Source of the DNA: Lutjanus erythropterus
Taxonomy: Eukaryota; Chordata; Actinopteri; Lutjaniformes; Lutjanidae
DNA: 64,000 nt
Direction of reading: 5' to 3'
Assembly: GCA_020091685.1 (NCBI GenBank)
Contig: CM034613.1
Coordinates: 7,959,104 to 8,023,103 of the forward strand
In this document: positions 35,956 through 48,244 of the stretch, in pieces
Layout of the letters: every line of letters begins with the position of its first letter
Position numbering within the stretch: position 1 is the stretch's first letter
Program-made: the position numbers and the translations under genes
The notes under the pieces: generated by a model
What the model saw: only the letters and a program-made list of their open reading frames with translations
Database searches by the model: none
What the model was told of the DNA's origin: nothing

Positions 35956-36415
35956 TATATAGTCACAGTATTGTGGGAATAAAAATAAATTTGACCCACT
36001 TATGTATCATTATTCTTATTAGTGGGCTGAAATGGATTGCAACACACAGTGTACTGATACATATGCTGTGTGTAACACCATCCACATTGCCAGTGCCAGA
36101 TCAAGACTGGAATGAGTCTGGGTTATGTTCAAACAGGATTACACAGGGGGGTGTTGACATAAATAATTTTGGGAATGGGCGTCAGGCTTGTGTTCATACA
36201 AACGCTTTCACAATGACTCAGATTGTATAAATCTGCCGTGATGATTAGATATTTCAACTTTTGTGCATATGCAGATGTTTAGTCATGAATCTAGTGTTTT
36301 AAGCATCTGGCCCCAAGAAAAACAGCAGTGAGGTGTGTCATCGCACAAAACTCATGCGAAAACTTTACAAAACCACATGCATGTAAATGTGATAAACACT
36401 TGGTGCTGTACAGAA

Positions 36416-38228
36416 GTACATGTGAATAAAGGAAAAATACAGTCTGCACACGAGATAATGCTCCCATGAACACTTATTCCTCTACCACCATGTGATGTTT
36501 CGGGCAGAAGCCCTTTGTCAGACGTGAAACAACTTCAGAGACACACCATACCAGTGTCTGTCCAAGGGCCACCTGTCAGGTCATATGATTACAAAATGAT
36601 AAACCAAAGAGAAAATAAAATAGATGCAATGGTTAAAACAGTGAACAAATAAATAATTCATGTATAATTCATGTGTGCAATAAATTTTGAACCACCTAAA
36701 TATACCACAACAAAATCATTAGATATTGCAAGTCTGGAATATTTAGAGGATCCTACTCAACATTCAGTAACATTAGAATACATGTTTCTTAGTGGAAATA
36801 CACAATGGCGTCCATGAATATACCATAATTGCACATGGAACACACAAAATGTGTGAAAGGCTCCATAACACAATAAAAATATTCTTAACTATCAGGTCAA
36901 AAACATCTTAAAATACCAAGTGCTTAGCTGATGCTCTAGTCATGTGATATTCAAGTTGTTTTGATGAAGCTCTTGGTATTGTAAAAGAGAAATCTATTTT
37001 TTAAAAAGTTGGAAAGTTGGGTAAAATGTAAATAGGCTTGGGAAAACTTTGGGAACAGTTTGTTTCTGCATATAGAAATTTAAGTTAAGACTGCACCTTG
37101 ATCGATTGATGCAAAGTGGGAAAGTGTGCTGTTGTCTGATGGGTCCACATTTCAAATAGTTTTTTGGCAGTCATGGATGTCTTGTCCTCTTGGCTAAACC
37201 ATCCAGATTGTTACCAGAGTTAATTTCAAAAGCCAGCATATGTGATAATATGGGTGTGTAACCACACATGGCATCATGAGTATCTGAAGGCCCCATTGAT
37301 GCTGAAAGGTACATATGTGTTTTGGAGCGACATATGCTGCTGTCAAGATAACGTCTTTCCCAGACACGTCCCTGCTTATTTCAGCAGAACAATGCCAAGA
37401 CACATTGTGCACGTGTTACAACAGCGTAGCTTCCAGACGTGTCTCCCACTGAAAATGTGTGGTGCATTATGACGCATGAAATACGACAACTGAGACCGCA
37501 GACTGTTGAGCACCTGAGGTCGTATATCAAGCAAGAATGAGAAAGAATTTCACTTTAAAACTTCTACAATTAGTGTCCTCAGTTCCTAAACACTTAGTGA
37601 GTGTTGCTAAAAGAAAAGGTGACGTATCACCGTGGTAAACATGCCCTCCCAACTTTTTTTGGAGCATGTTAAAGGCATCAAATTCAGAATGTGTGCGTAT
37701 TTACAAAAAAACAATTTAGTTTATCACTTTGAACATTATTATTCAATTGAATATAGGTCAAAAAGTTTTGTCAAAGCATTGCATTCTGTCTTTATCTATG
37801 TTTTACACAACATCACAGCTTTTTTGGTTTACACCTTTTGTGTATAGATGTGTGTATATGGTTTTTCTCCTCTCAATATACCAAAATAGAATTACTTTTT
37901 TTTTTTTTTATCTGACAGTTTTGTTATGGTCTGTCTTGGTGGCTTAAAATTTATTACGCAGGAATAATGCTTGCAGGATCCATTATATTTATTTACTATG
38001 TTCACCATTTCATGCATTTCTTTTTTCACCCTTTTTTTCATTGTTTACTATGTTGTGATCTCATGTCCAGTCAGGTGACCCCGGGGCATGGGCATGTAAG
38101 GTGTGTTTCCCATTTTCTCTCACGTCTGAAGAGGGCTTGCATCTGAAATGTCACATGTCGGTATAGAAGTAAATGTTCATGGGAGCATTATCTAGTGTGC
38201 TGAATCTATTTTTCCTTTCTCACTGTAC
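36416..38228. mobile_element. 1.8 kb element with ~170-bp terminal inverted repeats
   Basis: The left arm (about 36416-36595) and right arm (about 38059-38228) are imperfect inverse copies. Both contain GATAATGCTCCCATGAACA and a CAGACGTGA segment. The interior holds the decayed Tc1-type transposase at 37.1-37.65 kb. It is unclear whether the arms belong to that transposon or to an older host element. Confidence 0.65.
37100..37645 (+). pseudogene. Decayed Tc1-type DDE transposase fragment
   Basis: In shifting frames the plus strand shows landmarks of fish Tc1-like transposases. FQQNNAKTHCARV at about 37,380-37,420 includes the second catalytic region (usually QQDNAxxH; here the aspartate is asparagine). 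A block like SPTENVW near 37,445, normally holding the third acidic residue, follows, and then a tail reading LQLVSSVPKHLVSVAKRKGD near 37,560. Stops and frameshifts interrupt it throughout. It covers roughly the C-terminal half of a transposase and cannot encode an active enzyme. Confidence 0.7.
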
Positions 38229-39593
38229 AAAACAAAAATCTTGCCTGTGAGAGTCTGTTTGTAACATGAGGATGTGTATCATATTCCATTTTGAAGCAAA
38301 CCTGTGTTGTCTCCATCTGGATGCCTCAGTCCAAATGGATTTTGCATTGTCAAAATTACCACTTTGATTTCAGCCCATATTGACTCCATCCCTTTAAGGG
38401 CTAAAATCACTCTCCCTTTCTCTCTCTCCCCTCCTTTTTATTCCACGTTTTTCATGGCATCTCCATTTTGGCCCTGTTCTCCCATTTTACTCCCCCTTCT
38501 CTCTCTCTCCCTTTCTCCCTTTCTCCATTCTCTGGAGTAATTGCATTGATAGTGAACAGTGCTGCTAATTAATTATGCAACAGCCGAAAATTGAGGTGAG
38601 AGCGAGGGATGAGAGGAGGAGAGATGAGGCTTGTGCCAAATGGTCTACAGTAGAGAGAGGGAGACAGGCAGAGTGCATGAAGTACTTTGAGAAAAAAAAG
38701 CCAGATGGGAAGCAGAACAAAGGAAAAGCACAAGAAAATGAGGAAAGAAGGAAGATGAGAGGCGAAGAACGTAACAACTGAGAGGTTATGTTTGTAACGA
38801 GGATCTGTCAAAACGTGAAGATCAACAGCGCGGAGGCAAATCAGGGCTCTCCTACAGAGGAAGATCAGAAGGATGGATGCAAACACTGGTGGAAAAGTCA
38901 AAGGGAAATTTTCGCTGGTGAGAGGCACAGATGTGTTTCTCATACTTAACATATGTCCCTGCACTCCACAGAGGAAATCCTATGGGACTAGCACATCTGA
39001 TGGACGAGGGAGGGTCAGGTTGAAAAGTGCTGGTACTGATTAAAACCCTCAGTAAATATATTCAAAATGAGGACTGAGATAAGAATATCGTATATGAATA
39101 CATCTGTCTATTCCCTCTTCAGTGGATTAGCAGAGTTGCGAGTAGTTTAGCTACAACTTCCAGCAGCATGGGGTGGCTACTCATTAATTTGCACAGCCTC
39201 AGTTGCATAAATTGGCATTTAACCTAATTAACTATTTAATTTCCTACCACTCACAGAAGAAAAATCCATTCACAATCTAAAAAACATTAGAAAACTCATC
39301 ATTATACAACTGTAGCAGTTTATAAGGAATAGCTTAAAACACGCAAAATAGATGTCAGTGCTCTCTTTTATTCCAATACATCTTCCTCACATCTATTGAA
39401 ATGTTTCTCTGCAGTGATCCTTGCACTCATTGTTTAGCTAATGTTAGTTGATGAATAAGTCCAAACTGAAAGTCCACTAAAGCTGGGCAGACAGTTTAGC
39501 CCTGAATATGTTGCCTTTAACTCATTTTAGATTCAGGCTGAATTCCAGCCAGGTTGATTGTTGTTTGACATACAGTTTAGGTGGGACCATGAC
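38229..39593. other. Non-coding DNA with opposed pyrimidine and purine tracts
   Basis: Pyrimidine-rich 38,400-38,535 and purine-rich 38,585-38,770 flank a TAATTAATTATGCAA core. No gene is seen. Confidence 0.45.
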
Positions 39594-39640
39594 GCCTGGT
39601 TTACTGCCTGAATGATCAACATTCAGGCAGTAAACCAGGC
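39594..39640. repeat. Perfect 21-bp inverted repeat with 5-base loop
   Basis: The arms 39594-39614 and 39620-39640 are exact inverse copies starting GCCTGGTTTACTGCC, around the loop ATCAA. The stem does not clearly extend outside the arms. Its function is unknown. Confidence 0.95.
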
Positions 39641-42600
39641 ATGTGAGAAATTTTGGTCAGCTGTCTTGCAGTTTGAGCAGTTCCACAGTCCGATTACCCT
39701 CATCGTTGTTAAATTTACCGTTATAAACTGTGGTGAACGTGTTTTTTAATATTCTTTTATATGTCATAGCTGTAATTGAGACTGCTGTGATATAAAACTG
39801 AATTTCACTGAAGAAGAGACGGAATATATTTTCTGCATTGTACACCACATCTGCATCTGTTATGTTTTGTTCTTTCTTTCCATTCTTGGTAGAACTGCAC
39901 AAGGTAATTTTGCCTTTCTCTCCTTCTCTTAACATTAAGGATGCAGCTGAGATGTATGAAGAAATTTTATTGGAATTATCAAAGGACGTAAACGACCCAC
40001 TGGTCAGTTAATTCATGTTGCGTGAGGAAAAACTTAACTGACAGTACATGGTCTTCATCAAAGTCAAACACTCCAAAAATCTTAAACACAAGTCATGTGG
40101 TGGAAATGTTCAATTATTGATCATATTGTTAGCTGGTAAAAAGACAACAAATTAAATAATGAATTAAATATTTCAGGCATTTCTCACTTTGTCATGAGTC
40201 CAGGTTTGTCCCCTGCCAGTCCACAGTTGTTTTTGTTTTTTAACCATTTAAAAGACACATAGAGTTGTGAGCTTTTGTGATTGGTTAAAGTGGTGTTCAC
40301 ACCTGAAATGAAGAGACCACCCCTTCGAGGTGGACGAGGAAGCAGCTGTTTGGTCTCCCCTCACTCTACCCAGCAGCTGGTACGCAAGACATTGGAAATT
40401 CTTGATGAATTCTTCTGACTTCTTCACCGCTAAATTTTAATCTCTCTGCTCCGATTGTCAATGCCTTTCTGCTCTGAGCGTAGCTACCAGAACTTTTTTC
40501 CCTCCTCTCTTTCTCTCATCCACACCCACTGTGCCCAAACATACTGCCATGCTTATACCACAGTCACATACATGGTGTTGATGGATAGCAGATCTGTCAT
40601 CTGTCATCACATGAGCATGACAAACAAGTGAGTAAGTCGACCTAACATCAAGATTGTTGTGTCAACTGCTGCTTTCCAGGTCAAGAATAAGAATGAACAA
40701 TAATACAGTTGAAATAGCTTCAACTTAATTGAATATTCTCTGTGTCAGCTGTGCTTTACCTAAACTCTGCTGCGTATTGTTCTGACACTATCCCAAATAG
40801 TTTCCAAAGCTGTTTGATAAAAGTTAGCCGCACCATCATATCATATTTTGCATTAATTTGGGCTGACATTGAACTGAGCCACCTCTAGCACATCCCCGTC
40901 CAGTAATTACTTGCTGAGTATTATTTAAAAAGATTTCTATCTGTAACTTTCATAAGTCAATGTCAACCATTTTAAAATAAATTGGGAGCTTCCAAAAAAA
41001 AATGATGACCTTTTGAGTCAGTTTTGGCTTAAACTGATCAGATCAGATCAAGTCTAGTCAGTCTGTCCTGCCTATCTCAGATCTTTCTGCCCCAGGTGTC
41101 ATTTATTCTCTGCTTTTTAATATTATACATTCAAAATAATATTCACGATTGTCAATATTAGATTAATATTCCAATTTTCCCTCTCTCTCCTTTGCCCTTT
41201 TGCAGTCTGTCACTTTATGCCTCACCCCGCACTCTTCCTCTTCCCCTTTCCTTCAAATCCCCTCCCCTCCTCCTCCTCCTCCCCTCCTCCCTCTTTCTCT
41301 CCCACTGTCTTCTCCATCTCTGCCGCCCTCTCCAGCTGAAGTGCTGGCTCGACTAATTAAAAGCCTTAATCAGGATTCATAATTAGGTCTAATCAGTGCC
41401 TTGTACATCATTCCCTTGCATTCCTCCTTCGCTGGTGGTTGAAGGCCGAGATGCTTATGAAATAATTTTGGCAACTTAATGCGTCCAAATGCGGAGCTGG
41501 GAGCAGGGCTTCAGTGAAAAGGAAAGAGAGAGGAACATGATTAGGACCAGGCGGCTGATTGCTTCCCCTTCCTTCCCCCTTCCCTCCCCCCTCTGGTTCT
41601 CAACTTCACACATTCAGATTTGTTCTATCTTTCTGCTGCTTTTTCTTATATGTGTGTGTGTACGCGGTGCCCTCGCGACAAGACAGTGGGGTAATAAAGC
41701 AGACAGCCTCCCAGATTACAGCTCCCTCCTCTGACTCCGCTGCATCCACCTGCTTCATTACAGCTGAGGCCACAGCACACTAAAACCCTGCAACAGCCTC
41801 TCCGCTCTTTACTGCCTTCTGTCCACCTGAGCTCTCATCTGTTAGGATTAACACCCGATACAATACAGTACAGGAACAGAAAATAATTATACTGTTCATT
41901 ATGCAAAAGGCCTCGGGATAGCTAAGACTACAGCCTCCTGGTTTATTACCACGTCTCCGTGCTGCTCTCATCACTTCTACAAAGTAGGAATATGATCCCT
42001 CTGCAAAAGGAGCTGCTCCTTTTGAATTTCACTGGCGTGTATCATCGCAGCTCGTAGAGTCCTGACCGCGCAGAACGTTTCTCTTGTGCCTCTGTGTCAC
42101 CCTCCTGCTGTCGGAATAAGAAATTGTAAAGGGGGAAAAAATTAAATCGCCTTCAAGAAGAAAAACAGCAAACAGTGGGAGTCTGAGAAAAGGCTGCATA
42201 GAACACATTTCAGTATGGAGCTCATTCCGCCCTCTTTGTCTGTGCTGTCAGAGGCAGACCGTTTAAAAAATATATACCAGGTGCCCAGCTACGTGCTCAC
42301 GCTGCGGTACACACATGTAATCGCAATTATGATGACAAGGATTTTCCAGTGGGCCATAGAGAAATTTGTCAAAATGATGACATGCATTGTTCTGTGTGCG
42401 AGCTATTAGGCTTATAATGGAGTGGTTACCTTGACGACCGTAAATCAAACCAGGTAGAGCAACAGGATGAGGGTTATTGAGGCCAAAGAAAAAGTAGAAT
42501 TGGTGTCATTTTCTAAAAAGGTTGCTTTATTATCAGAGCGTGTCATGTGATGTCCTGCGAGGTGGTCTCAGGATCTGCTTATCTACTGTTCAGAAAGAAC

Positions 42601-43329
42601 AAAAATTCAGATTATAATTCAATTTTTGATTAAAAACCTATGTAAGTTCAGCTATAATCGGAGCTATTTGAAAAGCAGGTTATGTGTCAGGATAACATGA
42701 GACTTTGGGCCTCCTTTAAATGATCTATAGTGGTGCAAGTGCATTAAGGGTGTCTCCAACTCCACTGCTATTAGTTTAACAGTGTGTAATCTGGGTGCAA
42801 AGTAAAAGTGCATGGCACGAAGAGCTTATATTTAGTCTCTTATTTAATCATAGGTGTTTTTTGGGCAGTGTCATTTGCCGTTCCCTTTTAAAGCCACGTG
42901 CATCTGTACATGGTGTGGTGCATTGATTTAACTGTTTTCTGCTCAGGAAACGGATCGTCTCGTGCACAAACTCAGGGTCTGCAGGAAAGATCCACATGCA
43001 AAAAATGCAGCGCGGCTGTGACTCTGACAGCAACGTGGAGTTCAAGGACAGCTGGCATTACTCTCCAAATCATCTGCCTCCACTGTCTCCCAGTCCTCTG
43101 TCCCATCAACAGCTCCATTTGACTGCATATGAGCAAATGATAGTGAACTGAGGAGGTGGAGCACTGCTGCACATCGCAATGTGTGTAACAAGTAGAGTGT
43201 AAGTGTGTTGTGAACCTGCATATGTAGGCGCATCTTACTATCTAAAGAATGCACCCTCAAAAAAAAAATGTGCTCACTTTTTCACAATTGTGCTGTTACA
43301 TCCAGATTCCACATTTACCACACCTCATA
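39641..43329. other. Non-coding DNA
   Basis: A pyrimidine tract at 41,178-41,335 precedes an AT-rich core (GACTAATTAAAAGCC). Evenly complex CNE-like DNA lies at 42,000-42,470. An unassigned open frame at 42947-43148 is discussed under findings. Confidence 0.4.
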
Positions 43330-43333
43330 TTAA

Positions 43334-43611
43334 AGCCTCTGTACACCCACTCAGGTGTTTTCAGTTGTTCTGGCTGATTGGACCTCTGCTCAGGTTGAAG
43401 GTGGGTCAGAGCTTTGATGGGAATTTAGATCACAAATGTCATCGACTGATAAGAAAGATAAATGTGTGATTTATCCCACTCTAACAGGTATAACAAAGCT
43501 AACAGGAGGCTCAGGAAGATGTCAATCAATTACAGTCTACACTCCCACACAGTCCGCACAGGTCTAATCAGCCAGGTTAACTGGAAACACCCGTGTGGGT
43601 GTACAGAGGCT
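43334..43611. mobile_element. 278-bp foldback MITE with ~54-bp arms
   Basis: The left arm (43334-43385) and right arm (43560-43611) are inverse copies, both carrying AGCCTCTGTACACCCAC at the outer end, with only a few mismatches. TTAA flanks the element exactly at 43330-43333 and 43612-43615. The family is distinct from the AGGAGAAA element. It has no coding capacity. Confidence 0.8.
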
Positions 43612-43615
43612 TTAA

Positions 43616-44904
43616 GACCAAGATACCATTTGTCGCACAGATGGGCTCAAGTACAGTTGCCATTTACACAATGTGGGCGCTGGGCCTGATAATGAAAGCT
43701 GCGTTGATCAGAAACTAGTGATGACGGTTGCACTGTGCTACACTGTGCCCCACTCTATGCCGGGATTAGGATCCTTCAAGTCACAGGAAGTCTACCATAA
43801 GTCATCTCTACTGGTGTATCCAAAAGAAAGGCATTAAAACAGAAGGTTTACATGTAAACATTGCAACGGTCAGGGGAAACACAATATTGAAAACAGTGAG
43901 GACTCTGGACAGAGACACCAGAGGCACATAAATCACGAGATGTCTGGTGAACACAGGTCAGACAGTTGACTGGGGGGGGGGAGTTAAGGTCATTAACCAG
44001 CAGACTGAGGATGGCTGTACAAAGATCAAGGAGGCTGAGACAATACTTGAACCAAGATAGGGGATACCACCATCCTCCTCCACATGCCACTTTTATCACA
44101 TGAAGGGATAAGTTCTTGCTTTAATCATTCCTCTGTCCCGACTGGCCATTAAAAGAGCAGAAAAGATTGAAGCGATGGGGGCAAAATCTATAGTCACTCT
44201 TTGCCAGAATACATGGTGCAGCCCAGTGAAGCTAATACAAGACTTCTGAGTTGGTCTCTTTAGCTTCTGATAAACTTTGGAATACATTTTTGCATGAAAC
44301 AAAGACAGTGTATTCTTTCCTGTATTTCTTAGATTCCTTTTGACATTCATCATGACCACAAAAAGTAACTCTGGCCACCAAATATTCCATGTAAGTGGTC
44401 CACTGTGGCCTCAACATTCCAACAAAACAGCAAACAGCTCATGTTGTACTTTAGGGCTGCTGAGGATCGAGTTTTCTGAGCATACTTGTACTTCGGCCAC
44501 CAAATTTAGGGGTTTGGTGGCACGTGGGACCAGTGCTTAAAAATATTAGCTTCTATCCCTGCATTGGAATCATGATTACAGTAAGCAAAACTGTTCCAGC
44601 ATACGTCTGAGCATGTGAGTGTTGATTTAAGTCAGACTTTAAAAAATGTGGACCTATTCTTTCAGGTCCTGTGAGTCTGCTCTATTTGCTCAGTAATGAT
44701 GAAAGCTCCAAAATCTTGTAAGTGGAGCTTTGAGCCTCAGTTCTCTATCATATCTTTTTTGGTAGTACATCTGTGCAGAGGTATTTCAACTTTGTGCAGC
44801 TTATTTACTTCTAACTCACTACATTTCACTGGTAAACAGCACATATTTTATTCCACCAGTACCTTTGCAGATAAAGAGTTTTAAAGAGTTATACTAATAC
44901 AAGT
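43616..44904. other. Non-coding DNA
   Basis: No gene recognised. A G-run lies at 43,973-43,981. Minus-strand open frames across 43.85-44.42 kb could derive from an old transposon, but I cannot identify a domain. Confidence 0.4.
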
Positions 44905-45186
44905 TAAACTACCCAGTTGTACTCTATATACAGTAGTTAAATTTAGCTCCACTTTGAAACATTAAAATGATGCTTATACATTAATGCATCATTAATGCAT
45001 CAATAATGTAATACTCCGAAAGGGGCTGTTCTTATAAATAAGCACATTAACTTTTGATATGTAACTGCATTATTCCCGTGCTTTTACTTTAAATGCAGGA
45101 CTTTAGCTTGTGATGAAGTATATTTTTTCATTGTGGTATTGCTTCTTTTACTCAAAAGATTTGAATATTTTTTTCCCCACCACTGG
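44905..45186 (+). repeat. Dispersed repeat (TTAAACTACCCAG family)
   Basis: It runs from GTTAAACTACCCAGTTGTAC through TGCAGGACTTTAGCTTG to a CCCCACCACTGG end. It is recognisable as a common teleost interspersed repeat and contains a tandem TTAATGCATCA pair at 44981-45003. Confidence 0.6.
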
Positions 45187-46303
45187 TCTTCTCACTGCAT
45201 TTATTAAGAAAATGAAAAGCAGAACTTCTGAAATGAGAACTGCATGTAGCACAATGCAGGGCCACTTCAGGCAAAAGAAATGAATCAGACCCAATCAGAT
45301 AGTTCATGTGACATCTGTTATAACTTGGTTGAACAATGTCATCCGAAAGCTATGAATGCATTCATGTGCAGATCTAAAAGCTGCTTCATCTACAAATCTT
45401 AATTATGAATATGTGGACATCAAATTAATGGATACAGTATCTTGGTATAAATGCTGTAATCAGCTGAGACAATAGAAGAGATGATTGGTACCCTCCATCT
45501 CATGACACAAGTATTTTTAGCATGTGTACACATTTCCTATAATTGCTGCTACTTTTCGCTGCAAAGACGATGTATTATGGAGCACAGAGGCCAGTAAAGA
45601 CTGCCATTCTCCTCGGCTGTGGTGTTTTTTTTATTTATGGTAATTGTTTTTATGGCTCAAAATTAATGTGACACTGAATTATTGATGTCAGAATGTTCCA
45701 CATGGCACCAGTAAGCTGGTGATGCCGGTCTCACCAGCCCCGAGAAGGAAACAACAAATAGGTCAGACCTACAGTGAACTGTACATAAGTTTTGCTCTTA
45801 AACTCTCCTCTGTGTTGGATGTGCTGCACACGGTTCCCCTGTTTAAAATCCTGTATGTGAGTCTTTTATTGCTCCTTGCAGCAGGAGGAGGGAGAGACAT
45901 GAAGTGAATCTGCAGATCGGCATCACAACACAATACAATTCAACAGTTTAAAAATTTAAATGTGCTTTTAATAAATGCATGAGGGCTGCACCTGTGGCCA
46001 CTTTGGAATTACAGTGAAGTAATATTTACAAGCCTCTCGGTGTACATCTTTTTGACTCCACGCTGGGTAAGCCTCAAACTAATGTAATTTTGATGAACGC
46101 AAACTGAATTAATGCATTTTCTCTCCAATACATGTTCACACTTGAACTAAATATCATTAAATATCGTATTTATGATATCGTTTGACTAAAGCAACATTAT
46201 ATTTTGTGATACTGTATTGATTCTCAAAAACACAATATCATGATAGTGTCATACATGCAAAGATTCATTGTAGTGGTTCATTTTGTGTTGTGTTTAAACC
46301 CCT

Positions 46304-46320
46304 GACCACTAGATGGCAGT
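46304..46320 (+). promoter_or_regulatory. CTCF-like motif
   Basis: GACCACTAGATGGCAGT matches the CTCF core pattern CCASYAGRKGGCR at each position I checked by eye. It lies in what looks like interspersed repeat DNA. Occupancy cannot be judged from sequence. Confidence 0.4.
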
Positions 46321-47599
46321 GTTGCTATCTATCTTCACAGTTATGACTGAATAAAAAAGTAAACTTTTTAACTTAAATTTCATGCATATGGGTGTGTGTT
46401 CTCTATACGGTGAGGGTTTTCCCAAAAATTATGATGAAAAGAACAGGAACAAATCTCAATATAATCATTATGTTTGTAACTTGACGTATCATATTGCCAG
46501 ATTCTTGCCAAAACACAGCCCTATGTACACAGCTAACAGTTCATATCAGTATCGGTGGATATGTTGTGTAATATCAAAACATGATGCACATTGTTTTCTA
46601 TGTATTTTTTCGTTTTTGTTTTACAGGCAACATGTACCAGTACATACTGTATATGTAGATACATATGTATTTTTTCACTCCCTAATACTGGTATTGGCAC
46701 TGGCCCCAAAAATCTGGTACTGGTCTGGCTCTTGTCACGACTGTAGAGAGGCGCACTGAATGCTGGATGTTGCTGAGTCCACAAAAATGATTTGAGTTTG
46801 AAGCTGACTTCTGATTTTAAAGAGCATTATTAGTTGCTGTCACATGAGTCACTGCAAGGTGGTCTCATGACCACTTGACGCACACACATACACACTGTGC
46901 AGCTGTCTGAGCAGTCATTTCTAGTGATATTAGAGGCCCTGTGACACGGTGGGCCATTAACAGCAGAATAATATCACAAGTTGACCCTTGACATTCATAG
47001 CAGCTTATATCTCCTTGCTGATAGATGCAGGCTCTGCGTGTAGCACTCTGTACGGGAAATGAACCGACATGGAGGGAGAAGAGGGCAAAATCCCTCCATC
47101 TTAAGCCTCGCCGGAGCGAATAGCAGAGCGGCTTAGGGGAGATGGGGGTGGGAGTGGGGAGAGGGACAGAGAAGCTTTGATACAAACTGGAGAGCGAGGG
47201 AGAGATGATGGGATAATGAGAATGGAGAGAGGAGATTTTTTTCTCCTCTTTTACAAGGTTGCAGTTACACCCCCTCTCCAATCTCAACACTGTCGCCCCA
47301 AACTCAGCGTGACGGCGTTGCATTCAACCAGATGACATCACCTGTTGATTTGGTAGCAGAGCCATGGTGATATATTACACCTCTCACTCTTTTCTTGCTC
47401 TTTTTTTTATTCTGCCTGTGCACGCCACTCACCTCGTCTTTCATTCCTGTGCCATTACTCATCTTCTCCATCTCACGTTTGCCTGTTGCTTACCAGAATT
47501 CCCCTATTTTTAGATGTATCTTTATGTGTGTTCCTGTTCCCCACATCTATCGCTCGCTCCACCTTTCCAAGGTCGTGTAGTTAATAAAGCAGTGACACC

Positions 47600-47830
47600 A
47601 GTGGCGGACTCAGGCTGTCTGAGGGGCAGCGGTGAAAAAAAATAAGGGCACCAGCTATATGCTGTGGGGCATCAGCATGTTGAAAGTCATGATGCACTTT
47701 ATCATGTTTTATCCACTGGAAGGGCACTCCAGAGGGCACTTTACCACGCTTTGTCCATTGAAGAGGAACTTTAGCATGTTTTATCCACGGGAAAGGCACT
47801 TTTGAGGCAAGTGCCCCATCTGACCACCAC
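47600..47830 (-). repeat. Third, reversed member of the ~42-bp unit repeat family
   Basis: On the minus strand this stretch reads units with CCCTTCCAGTGGATAAAACA and AAAGTGCCCTCTGGAGTG, followed by a tail resembling the CAGCCTGAG end of the 13.9 kb array. It has about four units and shows that the array belongs to a dispersed repeat family. Confidence 0.7.
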
Positions 47831-48191
47831 TCCCCCCACCCACCCCGAATCCCCCAGTGAACGACACTATTCATTTGCATCTCTCAGCTTGTCAAATCCC
47901 CTCCTTTACCCCATACTTTGACCTTTTACCCTTTCCTCCTCTGCTTTGCTTCCCTTTCCCACATTATTCTGGTTTCCTCCCTCCATCAATGTGCCCTTAA
48001 GCGATGGTGTAACCAGTTTCCCATGAGGCTTGAGTGGCAGCCTGACCGACAGGCTACCTAACTTCATCTCCTCCACCTCTCCCTGCCCCCAAATTTTCCA
48101 CCCATTTTCCTTCCATCCATCCACCTCCAAACACCCGCAGATGACTCAGTGCCCACCTGCCCTGCAGCCATCATCTATCAGTCAGTCTGAA

Positions 48192-48241
<50 letters not shown>
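48192..48241. repeat. CA microsatellite
   Basis: A pure CA run of about 25 units. Confidence 0.95.

Positions 48242-48244
<3 letters not shown>

Noticed and set aside
39594-39640. Hairpin as a microRNA precursor
   Set aside because: The stem is only 21 bp with a 5-base loop and does not extend. Typical precursors have longer, imperfect stems.
47581-47880. 99-codon minus-strand frame with repeated KVPxxW-like segments
   Set aside because: The repetition comes from the reversed ~42-bp unit repeat, not from a protein.
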